Below are positions 18,363 through 27,610 of a stretch of 64,000 nt of DNA, piece by piece. Source of the DNA: Flavobacterium sp. (GTDB taxonomy: Bacteria; Bacteroidota; Bacteroidia; Flavobacteriales; Flavobacteriaceae); NCBI RefSeq assembly GCF_027484705.1, contig NZ_JAIXSL010000005.1, positions 62,001 to 126,000 on the forward strand, in the 5' to 3' direction. The translations under genes were made by a program, and so were the position numbers. How positions within the stretch are numbered: the first letter of the stretch is position 1; each line of letters starts with the position of its first letter. The notes beneath the pieces were generated by a model. That model ran no database searches, was not told the DNA's origin, and saw nothing but the letters and a program-made list of their open reading frames with translations.

Positions 18363-20246
18363 ATGAAAAAAATCATTTTTCTCGCACTGATAGCCTTGAC
18401 ATTAGCTGCGAATGCCCAAACCAAAAAGAAAAAGCCCATGACTACTAAAAAACCACCACCAGTTATAGAAAAGAAAGTCGAAAGGAAAGAAGTGGTATAC
18501 CAGGTATTTACGCGACTGTTTGGCAATACCAATACCACCAACAAGCCTTGGGGAACGATTGAAGAAAACGGCGTGGGGAAATTCAATGATTTTACAGACA
18601 AAGCTTTAAAAGCGATTAAAGATTTGGGCGTTACTTATATATGGTATACAGGCGTTCCACATCATGCTACTGTAACGGACTATACAAAGTACGGCATTTC
18701 GAATGACGATCCGGATATTGTTAAAGGAAGGGCAGGTTCTCCTTATGCCGTAAAAGATTACTATAATGTCGATCCTGATTTAGCTGTGAATCCAGCCAAT
18801 CGCCTCAAGGAATTTGAAGCTCTGATTGCGCGTACTCATAAAAACGGTATGAAAGTAATCATCGATATTGTTCCGAATCATATTGCGAGAAAATATGAGG
18901 GAAAGTCAAATCCTCCTGGCGTTCGTGATTTCGGAGCTGATGATAAAACGAATGTGGAATATGATAGAAACAATAATTTTTATTACATCCCGAATGAGAG
19001 TTTCCAAGTGCCCACTTCCGATACGTATAAGCCTTTGAATGGAGAACAAAATCCTCTGATTGATGGAAATTTTTATGAGAAACCTGCAAAATGGACCGGA
19101 AATGGTTCGCGTCAGGCAAAACCGGATATTAATGATTGGTATGAAACCGTAAAAGTCAATTATGGTATCAAGCCAGATGGAAGCAAAGATTTTCCAACAT
19201 TGCCCGAAGGTTTTGATCAGAAATCGTTTCAGGAACATTATGCTTTCTGGAAAGGCAAAGACGTGCCAAATTCCTGGAAAAAATTCCGCGATATCGCTTT
19301 ATACTGGACGGCCAAAGGCATCGATGGTTTCCGTTATGATATGGCGGAAATGGTGCCTTACGAGTTTTGGAGCTATATGAATTCAGCCATTAAAATGAAA
19401 AACCCGTCTGCCTTTTTATTGGCGGAAGTCTACAATCCGAACGAATATCGAAACTACATTCGATTAGGGAAAATGGATTATTTGTATGACAAAGTCGATT
19501 TATACGACCATCTGAAACAAGTGATTTACGGAAAAGCTTTGCCGGATCCGATTTCAGGAATTCAGGAGCGTTATTCGGATATCGAGCACCATATGTTCCA
19601 TTTTCTTGACAATCACGACGAACAACGTCTGGCAAGTAGCGCATTTGCTGGCACACCCGAGAAAGGAAAACCGTTGATGGTGGTTTCAACCACGCTCAGT
19701 ACGTCGCCAACAATGGTTTATTTCGGACAGGAACTCGGTGAAGCCGGAAATGAAGACGCCGGTTTTGGCAAACCAACCCGTACTTCAATCTTCGATTATA
19801 TCGGTGTTCCGACCATTCAGCGTTGGGCCAATGATGGAATGTATGATGGCGGGAAGCTGACCGATTCCGAAAAGGATTTAAGGGATTTCTACAAAAGATT
19901 GTTGAATTTTTCTATCAATAGTTCCGCGTTGATGGGGAAATACCAACAAATCCAAAGCATTAACCGAGAAAGCACTACAGGATATGATGAAGGCATTTAT
20001 TCCTTCGTGCGTTGGTCTGATTCACAAAAGCTGATTATTGTATCGAATTTCTCTTGGGTCACTACAAGCAATTTCGAATTGAAGATTCCGGAAAACATCA
20101 TCAAAGAATGGCATTTAAAAGATGGTACTTATCCGATCAAAGACCAATTGTATAACAAAACCACAGCGGAACTAAAAGTAGTCAACGGAACCGGAACGGT
20201 AAACATTACGATCACACCTTCAGAATCCTTTATTTTCAGTCTGTAA
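18363..20246 (+). CDS. Secreted GH13 alpha-amylase family enzyme
   Basis: 627 residues with a signal peptide (about residues 1-19, ending AANAQ) and a Lys/Pro-rich linker. The catalytic (beta/alpha)8 domain has all four GH13 regions: DIVPNH near residue 166, GFRYDMAEM with the nucleophile Asp near residue 325, the acid/base Glu in FLLAEVYN near residue 357, and FLDNHDEQR near residue 418. A C-terminal beta domain follows. It likely acts on alpha-glucans in the periplasm or at the surface. There is no SusC/SusD pair, T9SS tail or lipobox nearby, so it is not part of a polysaccharide utilisation locus here. The gene is flanked by its own promoter and terminator. Confidence 0.9.
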   Translation: MKKIIFLALIALTLAANAQTKKKKPMTTKKPPPVIEKKVERKEVVYQVFTRLFGNTNTTNKPWGTIEENGVGKFNDFTDKALKAIKDLGVTYIWYTGVPHHATVTDYTKYGISNDDPDIVKGRAGSPYAVKDYYNVDPDLAVNPANRLKEFEALIARTHKNGMKVIIDIVPNHIARKYEGKSNPPGVRDFGADDKTNVEYDRNNNFYYIPNESFQVPTSDTYKPLNGEQNPLIDGNFYEKPAKWTGNGSRQAKPDINDWYETVKVNYGIKPDGSKDFPTLPEGFDQKSFQEHYAFWKGKDVPNSWKKFRDIALYWTAKGIDGFRYDMAEMVPYEFWSYMNSAIKMKNPSAFLLAEVYNPNEYRNYIRLGKMDYLYDKVDLYDHLKQVIYGKALPDPISGIQERYSDIEHHMFHFLDNHDEQRLASSAFAGTPEKGKPLMVVSTTLSTSPTMVYFGQELGEAGNEDAGFGKPTRTSIFDYIGVPTIQRWANDGMYDGGKLTDSEKDLRDFYKRLLNFSINSSALMGKYQQIQSINRESTTGYDEGIYSFVRWSDSQKLIIVSNFSWVTTSNFELKIPENIIKEWHLKDGTYPIKDQLYNKTTAELKVVNGTGTVNITITPSESFIFSL

Positions 20247-20264
20247 ATAAAACGCTCGAAATAT

Positions 20265-20293
20265 AAAAAGCCGTACAATTTGTACGGCTTTTT
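20265..20293 (+). terminator. Terminator of the GH13 gene
   Basis: Twelve-bp perfect stem, AAAAAGCCGTAC at 20265-20276 and GTACGGCTTTTT at 20282-20293, with loop AATTT and a following T run. It lies 19 bp after the stop codon, between convergent genes, and could act on both strands. Confidence 0.88.
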
Positions 20294-20316
20294 TGTTATT
20301 TGTTTTCGGAATAAAA

Positions 20317-20356
20317 ATCCGTGACATTCGCGTCATTCCGTTTCACCCGCGTGCCA
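20317..20356. repeat. About 10-bp period repeat abutting the purA stop
   Basis: Successive degenerate units CCGTGACATT, CGCGTCATT, CCGTTTCACC and CGCGTGCCATT run from 20319 directly to the purA stop codon. I recall similar strings between genes in Bacteroidota genomes. It also lies just beyond the GH13 terminator. Confidence 0.5.
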
Positions 20357-21628
20357 TTATCGCAAAATCGTCTGCGTTCTATCAGGCCCTACAGAAACGA
20401 TTTTGATCGGCACTTCAAGTGCTGTTTCTATAAATTCGATGTAGGATTTGAGTTCGTTTGGCAATTCTAAATAACTGCTCATTCCAGTCAAATCCGCTTT
20501 CCATCCTTTGAATTCCTGATACACCGGCGTGACGTTTTCTGGTTCGATGTTATAAGGTAAGTGGTCTATTTTTTCGCCTTTATATTCGTAAGCGGTGGCT
20601 ACTTTTAAAGTCTCAAAACCAGATAATACATCGCCTTTCATCATCATCAGCTGTGTGACACCATTAATTTGTACGGCATATTTTAAAGCCACAAGATCAA
20701 GCCAGCCGCAGCGTCTTTTTCTTCCGGTGACCGAACCGAATTCGTTGCCGACTTTAGCCATGATGTCACCGGCTTCTTCAAAATCTTCGGTAGGAAATGG
20801 GCCGCTGCCGACGCGTGTCGTATAAGCCTTGAAAATTCCGTAGACTTCCTTGATTTTATTGGGTGCGATTCCCAAACCGGTACAAGCTCCAGCCGCCGTA
20901 GTATTGGATGAAGTCACAAATGGATAAGTTCCGAAATCTACGTCTAGCAACGAACCTTGGGCGCCTTCACACAAAATTGATTTTCCGGCTTTTTGGGCTT
21001 GGTGTAGATATTCTTCCGAATCGATGAATGTGAGTTTTTTCAGATCTTCAATCGCATCGAAAAATTCGTTTTCGAGTTCCGCTAAATTGTATTGGATGTT
21101 GACATCGTAAAACTGAATCATCGCCTCATGTTTGTCTGCCAAACTGCGGTAGCGCTCCTTGAAATCTTCAAGCTCGATATCGCCGACACGCAAACCGTTT
21201 CTTCCGGTTTTGTCCATATAAGTCGGGCCAATTCCTTTTAAAGTGGAACCAATTTTAGCTTTCCCTTTTGAGGCTTCCGAAGCCGCGTCGAGTAGGCGGT
21301 GTGTGGGTAAAATCAGATGCGCTTTGCGCGAAATGATCAGTTTGTTTTTGATGTCTAGGTTGAATTTCGCCAAGCCGTCGAGTTCGCTTTTGAAAACCAC
21401 CGGATCGATGACGACACCGTTTCCGATGATGTTGATGGAGTTCTTGTGGAAAATACCTGATGGAATCGTACGCAGGACGTGTTTGATTCCGTCGAATTCT
21501 AGCGTGTGTCCGGCGTTTGGCCCGCCCTGAAAACGCGCTATGATATCATATTTTGAGGTGAGTACGTCGACAATTTTTCCTTTGCCTTCGTCGCCCCATT
21601 GCAATCCTAGTAATAAATCTACGGCCAT
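20357..21628 (-). CDS. purA: Adenylosuccinate synthetase
   Basis: 423-residue cytoplasmic enzyme of de novo AMP synthesis: IMP + aspartate + GTP to adenylosuccinate. The N-terminal P-loop QWGDEGKGKIVD, the IMP-binding GIGPTYMDKTGRNGLRVGD, and GRKRRCGWLDLVALKYA are all present at full family length. It is followed upstream (toward higher coordinates) by a Fur-family gene, with a repeat-rich gap between them. Confidence 0.96.
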   Translation of the reverse strand: MAVDLLLGLQWGDEGKGKIVDVLTSKYDIIARFQGGPNAGHTLEFDGIKHVLRTIPSGIFHKNSINIIGNGVVIDPVVFKSELDGLAKFNLDIKNKLIISRKAHLILPTHRLLDAASEASKGKAKIGSTLKGIGPTYMDKTGRNGLRVGDIELEDFKERYRSLADKHEAMIQFYDVNIQYNLAELENEFFDAIEDLKKLTFIDSEEYLHQAQKAGKSILCEGAQGSLLDVDFGTYPFVTSSNTTAAGACTGLGIAPNKIKEVYGIFKAYTTRVGSGPFPTEDFEEAGDIMAKVGNEFGSVTGRKRRCGWLDLVALKYAVQINGVTQLMMMKGDVLSGFETLKVATAYEYKGEKIDHLPYNIEPENVTPVYQEFKGWKADLTGMSSYLELPNELKSYIEFIETALEVPIKIVSVGPDRTQTILR

Positions 21629-21636
21629 TTTGTGTA

Positions 21637-21775
21637 GTTAGTGGTGAGTAATTAGTGGTGAGTTGTTGTGTGTCTTGTGTGCGTTAGGGATTAAGGCTTT
21701 GTCTGAGCTCTTTTTGCGTCGTTGTTCGGCGTAAAAAAGCGAGTGCCGAAAGCCCGGACCGCAGGTAACGCCCAT
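21637..21775. repeat. Intergenic repeat: TTAGTGGTGAG pair and hairpin element
   Basis: Two direct copies of TTAGTGGTGAG lie about 16 bp apart near 21640-21665. From about 21683 a second element contains GATTAAGGCTTTG and GAGCTC, then an imperfect hairpin pairing TTTTTGCGTC with GGCGTAAAAA across loop GTTGTTC, and then GAGTGCCGAAAGC and GTAACGCCC. It ends a few bases from the Fur stop codon. The GGATTAAG(G)CTT string is shared with the element at 15188-15266, suggesting related families. Confidence 0.6.
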
Positions 21776-21779
21776 ATTT

Positions 21780-22247
21780 TTATGATTGTTCCTCAGTTTT
21801 TTTCCTGTTTCCGTAGAAATACAGCGAATGGTTGTGTATTTCAATCCCGAAAATCTCCTCAATCGTCTGCTTAATAGTTTGAATTCGGGGATCGCAGAAC
21901 TCGATGACTTCGCCCGTATCGGTCATGATGATGTGGTCGTGCTGCTTGTCGAAATACGATTTCTCGTAATGCGCCTGGTTTTGCCCGAATTGGTGTTTGC
22001 GTACTAAAGCGCAGTCGAGCAGCAATTCGATGGTGTTGTAAAGCGTCGCACGGCTTACGCGGTAGTTTTTGTTTTTCATTTTGATGTAGAGGTTTTCAAT
22101 ATCAAAATGTTCTTCGCTGTCATAAATTTCCTGAAGTATAGCAAAGCGTTCCGGCGTTTTTCGATGGCCTTTGTTTTCAAGATACATTGTAAAAACATTC
22201 TTTACAATTTCCTGATTCTTACTGTTATCGGTAGCAATTAATGTCAT
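21780..22247 (-). CDS. Fur-family transcriptional regulator
   Basis: 155-residue metal-responsive repressor of the Fur family. The winged-helix part contains [12 protein letters not shown] and the recognition helix [16 protein letters not shown]. The dimer domain contains [19 protein letters not shown] with the His cluster. The paired CxxC zinc site seen in Fur and PerR is absent; only one Cys lies in the C-terminal half. It could be a Fur, PerR or Zur relative, which sequence alone does not decide. The start ATG at 22247 lies only 4 bp after a good -7 box, so either the mRNA is leaderless or translation begins at an internal Met (residue 21). Confidence 0.85.
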   Translation of the reverse strand: MTLIATDNSKNQEIVKNVFTMYLENKGHRKTPERFAILQEIYDSEEHFDIENLYIKMKNKNYRVSRATLYNTIELLLDCALVRKHQFGQNQAHYEKSYFDKQHDHIIMTDTGEVIEFCDPRIQTIKQTIEEIFGIEIHNHSLYFYGNRKKTEEQS

Positions 22248-22251
22248 GCCA

Positions 22252-22280
22252 CAAAGGTAGTTTTTTTAGTGGAAAGTCAA
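22252..22280 (-). promoter_or_regulatory. Promoter of the Fur-family gene
   Basis: On the minus strand TTG (22280-22278) and TACCTTTG (22259-22252) are 18 bp apart. The final G of the -7 box is 4 bp before the annotated ATG, so the transcript should start at or next to the start codon. Confidence 0.6.
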
Positions 22281-22336
22281 AACAGTATTGGAGAAAGTGC
22301 GCCAAAGTTTTGCAGAAGTAATTAACAGTTTTGAAG

Positions 22337-22368
22337 TTGCTGAGTAGCTGAGAGCCTGAGTTACTGAG
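22337..22368. repeat. Four tandem octamers NNNCTGAG
   Basis: TTGCTGAG, TAGCTGAG, AGCCTGAG and TTACTGAG follow each other without gaps. On the minus strand the unit is CTCAGNNN. The last unit contains the stop codon of the YdeI-like gene (22363-22361). Confidence 0.7.
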
Positions 22369-22834
22369 AAGCGAGTTCGTGTTCTAGTTTTTCTAGTGTT
22401 TGGGCGATGCGCGTGATTTTTTCGTCTTCGGTTTTGGCGGCGAAAATCCAATCGGTGATTTCCTTTTTCTTAGGTTCGGGATATTGCTCGAAATGTTTGT
22501 GGATTTTGGGTTCTTCGCGCAGGCAAATTAAGAAATCTTCAGGAATCACCATTTGCGGTTCGTCTAGCCAGAGCGTGAGTTTTACGGTGTCGCCTTCTTT
22601 TTTGTTGATGGCTTTGCGGATTTCAGCTTTGACGGCGAGGAACGTGCCTTTCTTCATCGCCCAGATGCTGAAATTTTTGAGTTCGTAAGCGTCGATGAAT
22701 CCGCGAACGCGAACCGTAGTGCTGCCTTTTTTCTTAGGAAGATGCGGCATCACAGGCATGGTGATGAAAGTCCAGCCACCTTTCACATCGGGTTTTTGCA
22801 ATAAGCATACGTCATCAAAAATCGGCGGTTCCAT
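22361..22834 (-). CDS. YdeI/OmpD-associated family protein with DUF1905
   Basis: 157-residue cytoplasmic protein. The first half (about residues 10-95) is a DUF1905 beta domain with GGWTFITMP and GSTTVRVRGFIDAYE; the second half is the helical YdeI-type segment (PEDFLICLREEP, HKHFEQYPEPKKKEITDWI). Function is uncertain; some annotations mention bacteriocin resistance. It lies 2 bp downstream of relA/spoT and is probably co-transcribed with it. Confidence 0.8.
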   Translation of the reverse strand: MEPPIFDDVCLLQKPDVKGGWTFITMPVMPHLPKKKGSTTVRVRGFIDAYELKNFSIWAMKKGTFLAVKAEIRKAINKKEGDTVKLTLWLDEPQMVIPEDFLICLREEPKIHKHFEQYPEPKKKEITDWIFAAKTEDEKITRIAQTLEKLEHELASQ

Positions 22835-22836
22835 GG

Positions 22837-25056
22837 TTAGTTCTTGTTGACGCGCGTGACTTTATCGATGCCATCGATTTTTTTGATGTTGTCGATGAGT
22901 TTCTTCAGGATGATGTTGTTCTGCACGATGACTGTAACCTGTCCGTTGAAAATTCCGGCGTCGCCACTTAGCGAAATGCTCTGGATGTTGACGTGCATGT
23001 TGTTCGAGATGACTTTCGTGAGTTCGTTGGTGAGTCCTAAAGTATCCATTCCGGTGATGTGTAAAATAGCTTTGAATTCCTGTTGCGTCGAGTCGATCCA
23101 TTTTGCAAGAATGATTCTGTAAGCGTAATTTGATTGCAAACTAATCGCGTTAGGGCAATCTTTTTTATGCACTTTAATGCCTTCGTTGATCGTCACGAAA
23201 CCGAACACTTCATCGCCCGGAATCGGGTTGCAGCAAGTCGATAATTTATAATCGAGACGGTCCTGATCGGCGCCAAAAACAAGCATGTCGTAATTGCTGC
23301 TGATGACCGGTTTGTGAATATCTTCATCAGCGGTATTGGGCGAACGTTTGATTTTGTTCTTGAAGAAATTGATCAGCGTATTGCTTTTTTGCGCCGCGAA
23401 ATCTTTAAGTTGTTGGTTTTCTATCGAGCCAATCCCGACGCGGTAAAACAAATCGAGGCTGGTTTTGAGTTTGAAGAAATTGACGAGTTCATTAATAACC
23501 TGCTCGTTAATCGTAATTTTGAGCTGTTTGAGTTTGCGCGTGAGCAATTCCTTGCCTTCTTCGGCAATCTTTTTCGTGTCTTCGTTGAGGACATTCTTAA
23601 TCTTATTCTTTGCTCTGGAAGTCGTCACATAATCAAGCCAGTGCGAAGTCGGTTTTTGGTTTTGCGAGGTGATGATTTCTACCTGATCGCCGCTTTTGAG
23701 TTCGGTATTGAGCGGAACGAGTTTCCCATTGACACGCGTTCCTCTTGTTTTTACGCCAATTTCTGAGTGAATGCTGAACGCAAAATCCAGCGAAGTCGCG
23801 CCTTTTGGCAATGATTTGATTTCTCCTTTTGGGGTAAAGACGAAAATTTCCTTGGCGTACAGATTCATTTTGAAATCCTCGACAAAATCTACGGCGTTGG
23901 TTTCTGCATTCTCTAAAGCTTCTTTGAGTAAATTGAGCCAAACATCCAAACCGCTTTCTTCCGTCGCGCCTTGTTTGTATTTGTAATGCGCGGCGTAGCC
24001 TTTTTCAGCAATCTCATCCATGCGCTCGCTTCGTACCTGAATTTCTACCCAACGGCCTTTCGGGCCCATCACGGTAATGTGCAACGCTTCGTAACCCGTA
24101 GATTTAGGTGAAGAGATCCAATCGCGCAAACGGCTCGGGCTTGGGCGATAATGGTCAGTTACTATAGAGTATATTTTCCAGGCGATGAATTTCTCATCAT
24201 GCGGATTCGATTTGTATACGATGCGCAAAGCGAACTTATCGTACACTTCATCAAAACTGACGTTCTGCGCTTTCATTTTACGGCGGATCGAATAGATGGA
24301 TTTCGGACGGCCTTTGATCACATAATCGACGCTTTCTTCATCGAGCGATTTTTTCAGCACTTCAGAGATGTCATTGATGTATGCGTCCTGCTGTTCTTTA
24401 GTTTCCTTGATTTTACTGACGATGTCATTATAAACGGCGGGTTCGGTATATTTCAAACCCAAATCTTCAAGCTTGCTTTTGATGTTGTACAAGCCCAAAC
24501 GGTGGGCGAGCGGCGCATAAATGTATAAAGTTTCGGAAGCGATCTTTACCTGTTTGTGCTCAGGCATCGAATCCATGGTTTGCATGTTGTGTAATCGGTC
24601 AGCGAGTTTGATGAGGATTACGCGCACATCATCGTTCAAAGTCAACAGCATTTTACGGAAATTCTCCGCCTGCATTGACACGTTGAGATCTTTTTGAACT
24701 TGGGAGATTTTGGTCAGACCTTCAACCAGTTGCGCCACTTTGGGATTGAACATTTTTTCAATGTCGGCCACCGTGACGTCAGTGTCTTCGACGACATCGT
24801 GCATCAAAGCCGCAGCAATCCCCGTCGCGCCCAAACCGATTTCAGAAGCCACTATTTTCGCGACTGCAATCGGATGGAAAATATAAGCCTCACCCGATTT
24901 CCGGCGTTGGTCTTGATGGGCGTCAACGGCCACATCAAAAGCCTTTCGGATCAGTTTCTTGTCCTCGGCGCTTAACGTTTGGTAACTGATGCGTAGCAAT
25001 TCCTTATATTCCTTCGCAATCGCCTTGTTTTCTTTTTCAATATCAATCTCAACCAT
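22837..25056 (-). CDS. Bifunctional (p)ppGpp synthetase/hydrolase (RelA/SpoT)
   Basis: 739-residue stringent-response enzyme. Domains in order: HD hydrolase (HPIAVAKIVA and the HDVVEDTD motif near residue 87), synthetase (RIVYKSN, SPKSTGYEALHITV, residues about 240-350), TGS domain (FTPKGEIKSLPKGATSLDFAF near residue 415), zinc-finger-like CCNPIPGDEV near residue 600, and a C-terminal ACT domain. The intact HDxxED and synthetase motifs suggest both activities. It is the single long RSH expected in Bacteroidota. Confidence 0.95.
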   Translation of the reverse strand: MVEIDIEKENKAIAKEYKELLRISYQTLSAEDKKLIRKAFDVAVDAHQDQRRKSGEAYIFHPIAVAKIVASEIGLGATGIAAALMHDVVEDTDVTVADIEKMFNPKVAQLVEGLTKISQVQKDLNVSMQAENFRKMLLTLNDDVRVILIKLADRLHNMQTMDSMPEHKQVKIASETLYIYAPLAHRLGLYNIKSKLEDLGLKYTEPAVYNDIVSKIKETKEQQDAYINDISEVLKKSLDEESVDYVIKGRPKSIYSIRRKMKAQNVSFDEVYDKFALRIVYKSNPHDEKFIAWKIYSIVTDHYRPSPSRLRDWISSPKSTGYEALHITVMGPKGRWVEIQVRSERMDEIAEKGYAAHYKYKQGATEESGLDVWLNLLKEALENAETNAVDFVEDFKMNLYAKEIFVFTPKGEIKSLPKGATSLDFAFSIHSEIGVKTRGTRVNGKLVPLNTELKSGDQVEIITSQNQKPTSHWLDYVTTSRAKNKIKNVLNEDTKKIAEEGKELLTRKLKQLKITINEQVINELVNFFKLKTSLDLFYRVGIGSIENQQLKDFAAQKSNTLINFFKNKIKRSPNTADEDIHKPVISSNYDMLVFGADQDRLDYKLSTCCNPIPGDEVFGFVTINEGIKVHKKDCPNAISLQSNYAYRIILAKWIDSTQQEFKAILHITGMDTLGLTNELTKVISNNMHVNIQSISLSGDAGIFNGQVTVIVQNNIILKKLIDNIKKIDGIDKVTRVNKN

Positions 25057-25176
25057 AGTTTGTAAAGTTCCGTTTAACTTCGTCAGTTCGGCTTAGGCGC
25101 CTCGTGTCTAAAATAAAAATAACTAGCTAAATGTACAATATAAATTGAGAATTAAAAACTGATAAACCGCCAAGAA

Positions 25177-26727
25177 TTATTTTGTGCCTTCGGGAAGCTT
25201 CACAAAATCGAGATCCTGGAAATCATAACTGAAATCTGTCAAGGGCGAAATCGGTTTCATTTTGATGTTCGTATTGTCTTCCGAAAAAAACAGGAATGCA
25301 TCGGCTAGGAAACTGCGGTTGTTCCATTTGACTGCAAAAGTATTGTCTTTATAAAAGAACATTTCTCCTGTGAGTTGCGGCGAGCGGTTCGAGTGGAAGT
25401 ATAGCTTGCCTTTTTTTTCCGAAAGCACAATGTCACCAAGCCAGTTGTCTTTATAAGTACCGGCGTATTTTTTCAAGTCCCGGTATATTTTGAGTTTTTT
25501 ATTTTGCTCCACAGTAGTCCAGACTTCATCAGAAATCTTATCGGCATTGTCTTCTTTTTCCTTGCGCTGTTGGCTGTAAAGTGCCAAATAATCTTCGGAT
25601 TTGATGCCGAGATAACTATCTTTAATGGTATTGGTAATCGCATTAAAAGCCGCGCCATTTTGCTGGTTCGTGAGTACGATAATGCCTAAATTGAGTTCGG
25701 GAAGCATAGTCACTTGCGTTACAATTCCGTCGAGACCGCCGGTATGAGAGACCTGAAAACTGCCTTTTACTTCGGTAAGTTGCCAACCCAAACCATAAGA
25801 TTTGAAGTTCGAAAAATAAGGAGGAGAAGGTTTATTAGGCATGATAGTTTGCGCTGTCCACATTTCGGTATGTTGCTTTTCGGAAAAGATTTGAGCAGTT
25901 TTGTCAGTTCCGTATTTGCCTTTCTGCAGTTGCATGATGACCCATTTGCTTAAATCATTCACACTGGAATAAATTCCTGCAGCCGGATCGAAAACATTGT
26001 TCTTATAACGCGCAATTGCTTTGAGTTTTCCGTCGGTTGGCACATGTGGCATAATCACATTGGAAGTGTCTTTCAATCGCAAAAATGAAGCGGCACTGTG
26101 ATTCATTTCCAAAGGCTTCATGATGCGGTTTTCAATAAAATCACACCAAGTCAAACCGCTCGCACGATGAATGACTTCACCCGCTACGATGTAAAGTAAA
26201 TTGTCATAATCGTATTTGGTTCTGAAAGCCGAAACCGGTTTTAAGTATTGTAGATTGTTGATGATATCTTGTGTAGTAAAATTATTTCCGTCGGGCCATA
26301 TCATCAAATCTCCCGCGCCTAGACCGAGCCCGCTGCGATGCGTTAATAAATCTCTGATGGTGAATTCTTTGGTCACGTAGTCATTATACATCTTAAACTC
26401 CGGAATGTATTGTATGACTTTATCATCCCATTTCAATTTTCCCTCGTCGACCAAAATCGCCAAGGCGGCAGTGGTGAATGCCTTGCTGTTCGAAGCGATT
26501 CCAAATAAAGTGTTTTCATCCACCGGGGCATTGCTCAAAATTGATTTTACACCATAACCTTTCGCATGGATGATTTTTCCATCCTTGACAATGGCCACGG
26601 CAATTCCGGGAACTTCAAAAGTCTTTAAAGTGCGTCCGACGAGCTCATCAATTTGAGCAGGTGAAATTTGCGCCATTACAGCGCCACTGAATGCAAGAAT
26701 CAGGCTTAGAAATACAATTTTCTTCAT
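25177..26727 (-). CDS. Class C beta-lactamase-like serine hydrolase
   Basis: 516-residue exported protein (signal peptide about residues 1-20, ending AVMAQ). The serine hydrolase domain (about residues 25-370) has the SxxK nucleophile motif in FGIASNSKAFT, the YxN triad as YDN in KYDYDNLLY, and HTGG in place of KTG near residue 334. A C-terminal beta domain (about residues 410-510, KYAGTYKDNWLGDIVL) resembles DUF3471. Such proteins are peptidases or esterases acting on D-amino-acid peptides or related substrates; true beta-lactam resistance is not implied. It ends about 7 bp before the TrmH-family gene and follows it in the same direction. Confidence 0.85.
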   Translation of the reverse strand: MKKIVFLSLILAFSGAVMAQISPAQIDELVGRTLKTFEVPGIAVAIVKDGKIIHAKGYGVKSILSNAPVDENTLFGIASNSKAFTTAALAILVDEGKLKWDDKVIQYIPEFKMYNDYVTKEFTIRDLLTHRSGLGLGAGDLMIWPDGNNFTTQDIINNLQYLKPVSAFRTKYDYDNLLYIVAGEVIHRASGLTWCDFIENRIMKPLEMNHSAASFLRLKDTSNVIMPHVPTDGKLKAIARYKNNVFDPAAGIYSSVNDLSKWVIMQLQKGKYGTDKTAQIFSEKQHTEMWTAQTIMPNKPSPPYFSNFKSYGLGWQLTEVKGSFQVSHTGGLDGIVTQVTMLPELNLGIIVLTNQQNGAAFNAITNTIKDSYLGIKSEDYLALYSQQRKEKEDNADKISDEVWTTVEQNKKLKIYRDLKKYAGTYKDNWLGDIVLSEKKGKLYFHSNRSPQLTGEMFFYKDNTFAVKWNNRSFLADAFLFFSEDNTNIKMKPISPLTDFSYDFQDLDFVKLPEGTK

Positions 26728-26733
26728 AAGAGA

Positions 26734-27558
26734 TCAATTAAAATTACGTTGTCTTTTGGCTTCAAAAATAAGAATGGCAGCAGCTACTGAAACATTCATC
26801 GAATCGATGGCGCCTTGCATCGGAATGATGATGTTCTGTGTCGCATGATCGCGCCATTCCTGGGTTAATCCTGTCGCTTCGGTTCCTACGACAAGGGCTG
26901 TTGGGGTAGTATAATCTTGCTTATGATAAGGGGTGGAATTTTGTAAAGTGGCACAGTAAAAATTGATTTTTTTGTCTTTCAAAAAAGCAATGATTTCCGT
27001 GGTGGTTCCGGTGGCAATCTGATTCGTGAAAAGTCCGCCTACGCTCGAGCGAACGATATTTGGATTGTATAAGTCGCTTTTGGGATTGGCGATAATCACA
27101 GCATCAAGTTTTGCGGCATCCGCGGTTCTTAATAAAGCGCCGATATTGCCCGGTTTTTCGGGCGCTTCCGCAATGAGAATTAAAGGTTTATCGGACAACT
27201 TCAAATTGGACAATTGCATCGGTTTTGTTTTTGCAATCGCAATGATGCCTTCTGTTGTGTCGCGATAAGCGAGTTTCTGATAGACTTCTTTATTGATTTC
27301 GATGAGCTCCGTTTCTGAACCTGATAATGCTTTTAGTTGTTTTTCTGAAATCAATTCCGGCAAAAATAGGATGGTGTTGAGTTCATAACCACCAGAAACA
27401 GCGAGTTCGATTTCTCGAAATCCTTCTATCAGAAACGTGCCGGTTTGCTTGCGGGCTTTGGCTTTTTCCTGCAAAAGCACTAAGGATTTGATGAAAGGAT
27501 TCTGTATGGAAGTGATGGTTTTCAAAATAACAGCGTCAGATTTAGTATTGGATCTCAT
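26734..27558 (-). CDS. TrmH/SpoU-family RNA methyltransferase
   Basis: 274 residues from ATG at 27558 (MRSNTKSDAV). An in-frame ATG at 27588 would place ten codons inside the terminator hairpin of the upstream protease gene, so the later start is chosen. The N-terminal substrate-binding domain contains KQTGTFLIEGFREIEL; the SPOUT knot domain has motif 1 EKPGNIGALLRTADA, motif 2 VVGTEATGL and motif 3 IPMQGAIDSMNVSVAAAI. It 2'-O-methylates a ribose in tRNA or rRNA; the target is unknown. Confidence 0.86.
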   Translation of the reverse strand: MRSNTKSDAVILKTITSIQNPFIKSLVLLQEKAKARKQTGTFLIEGFREIELAVSGGYELNTILFLPELISEKQLKALSGSETELIEINKEVYQKLAYRDTTEGIIAIAKTKPMQLSNLKLSDKPLILIAEAPEKPGNIGALLRTADAAKLDAVIIANPKSDLYNPNIVRSSVGGLFTNQIATGTTTEIIAFLKDKKINFYCATLQNSTPYHKQDYTTPTALVVGTEATGLTQEWRDHATQNIIIPMQGAIDSMNVSVAAAILIFEAKRQRNFN

Positions 27559-27596
27559 AAAAAAACATTGCCCTATAGTATAAAACAAGGCAATGT
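27559..27596 (-). terminator. Terminator of the subtilisin-like protease gene
   Basis: Read on the minus strand, ACATTGCC (27596-27589) pairs with GGCAATGT (27572-27565) across a 16-nt loop, followed by a T run at 27565-27559. It lies 15 bp after the protease stop, and the next start codon comes immediately after the T run. Confidence 0.75.
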
Positions 27597-27610
27597 CTTA
27601 TGAAGTGGTA

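Noticed and set aside
25177..26727. Antibiotic-resistance beta-lactamase
   Set aside because: HTGG and the C-terminal DUF3471-like domain match the general serine hydrolase group, not AmpC.
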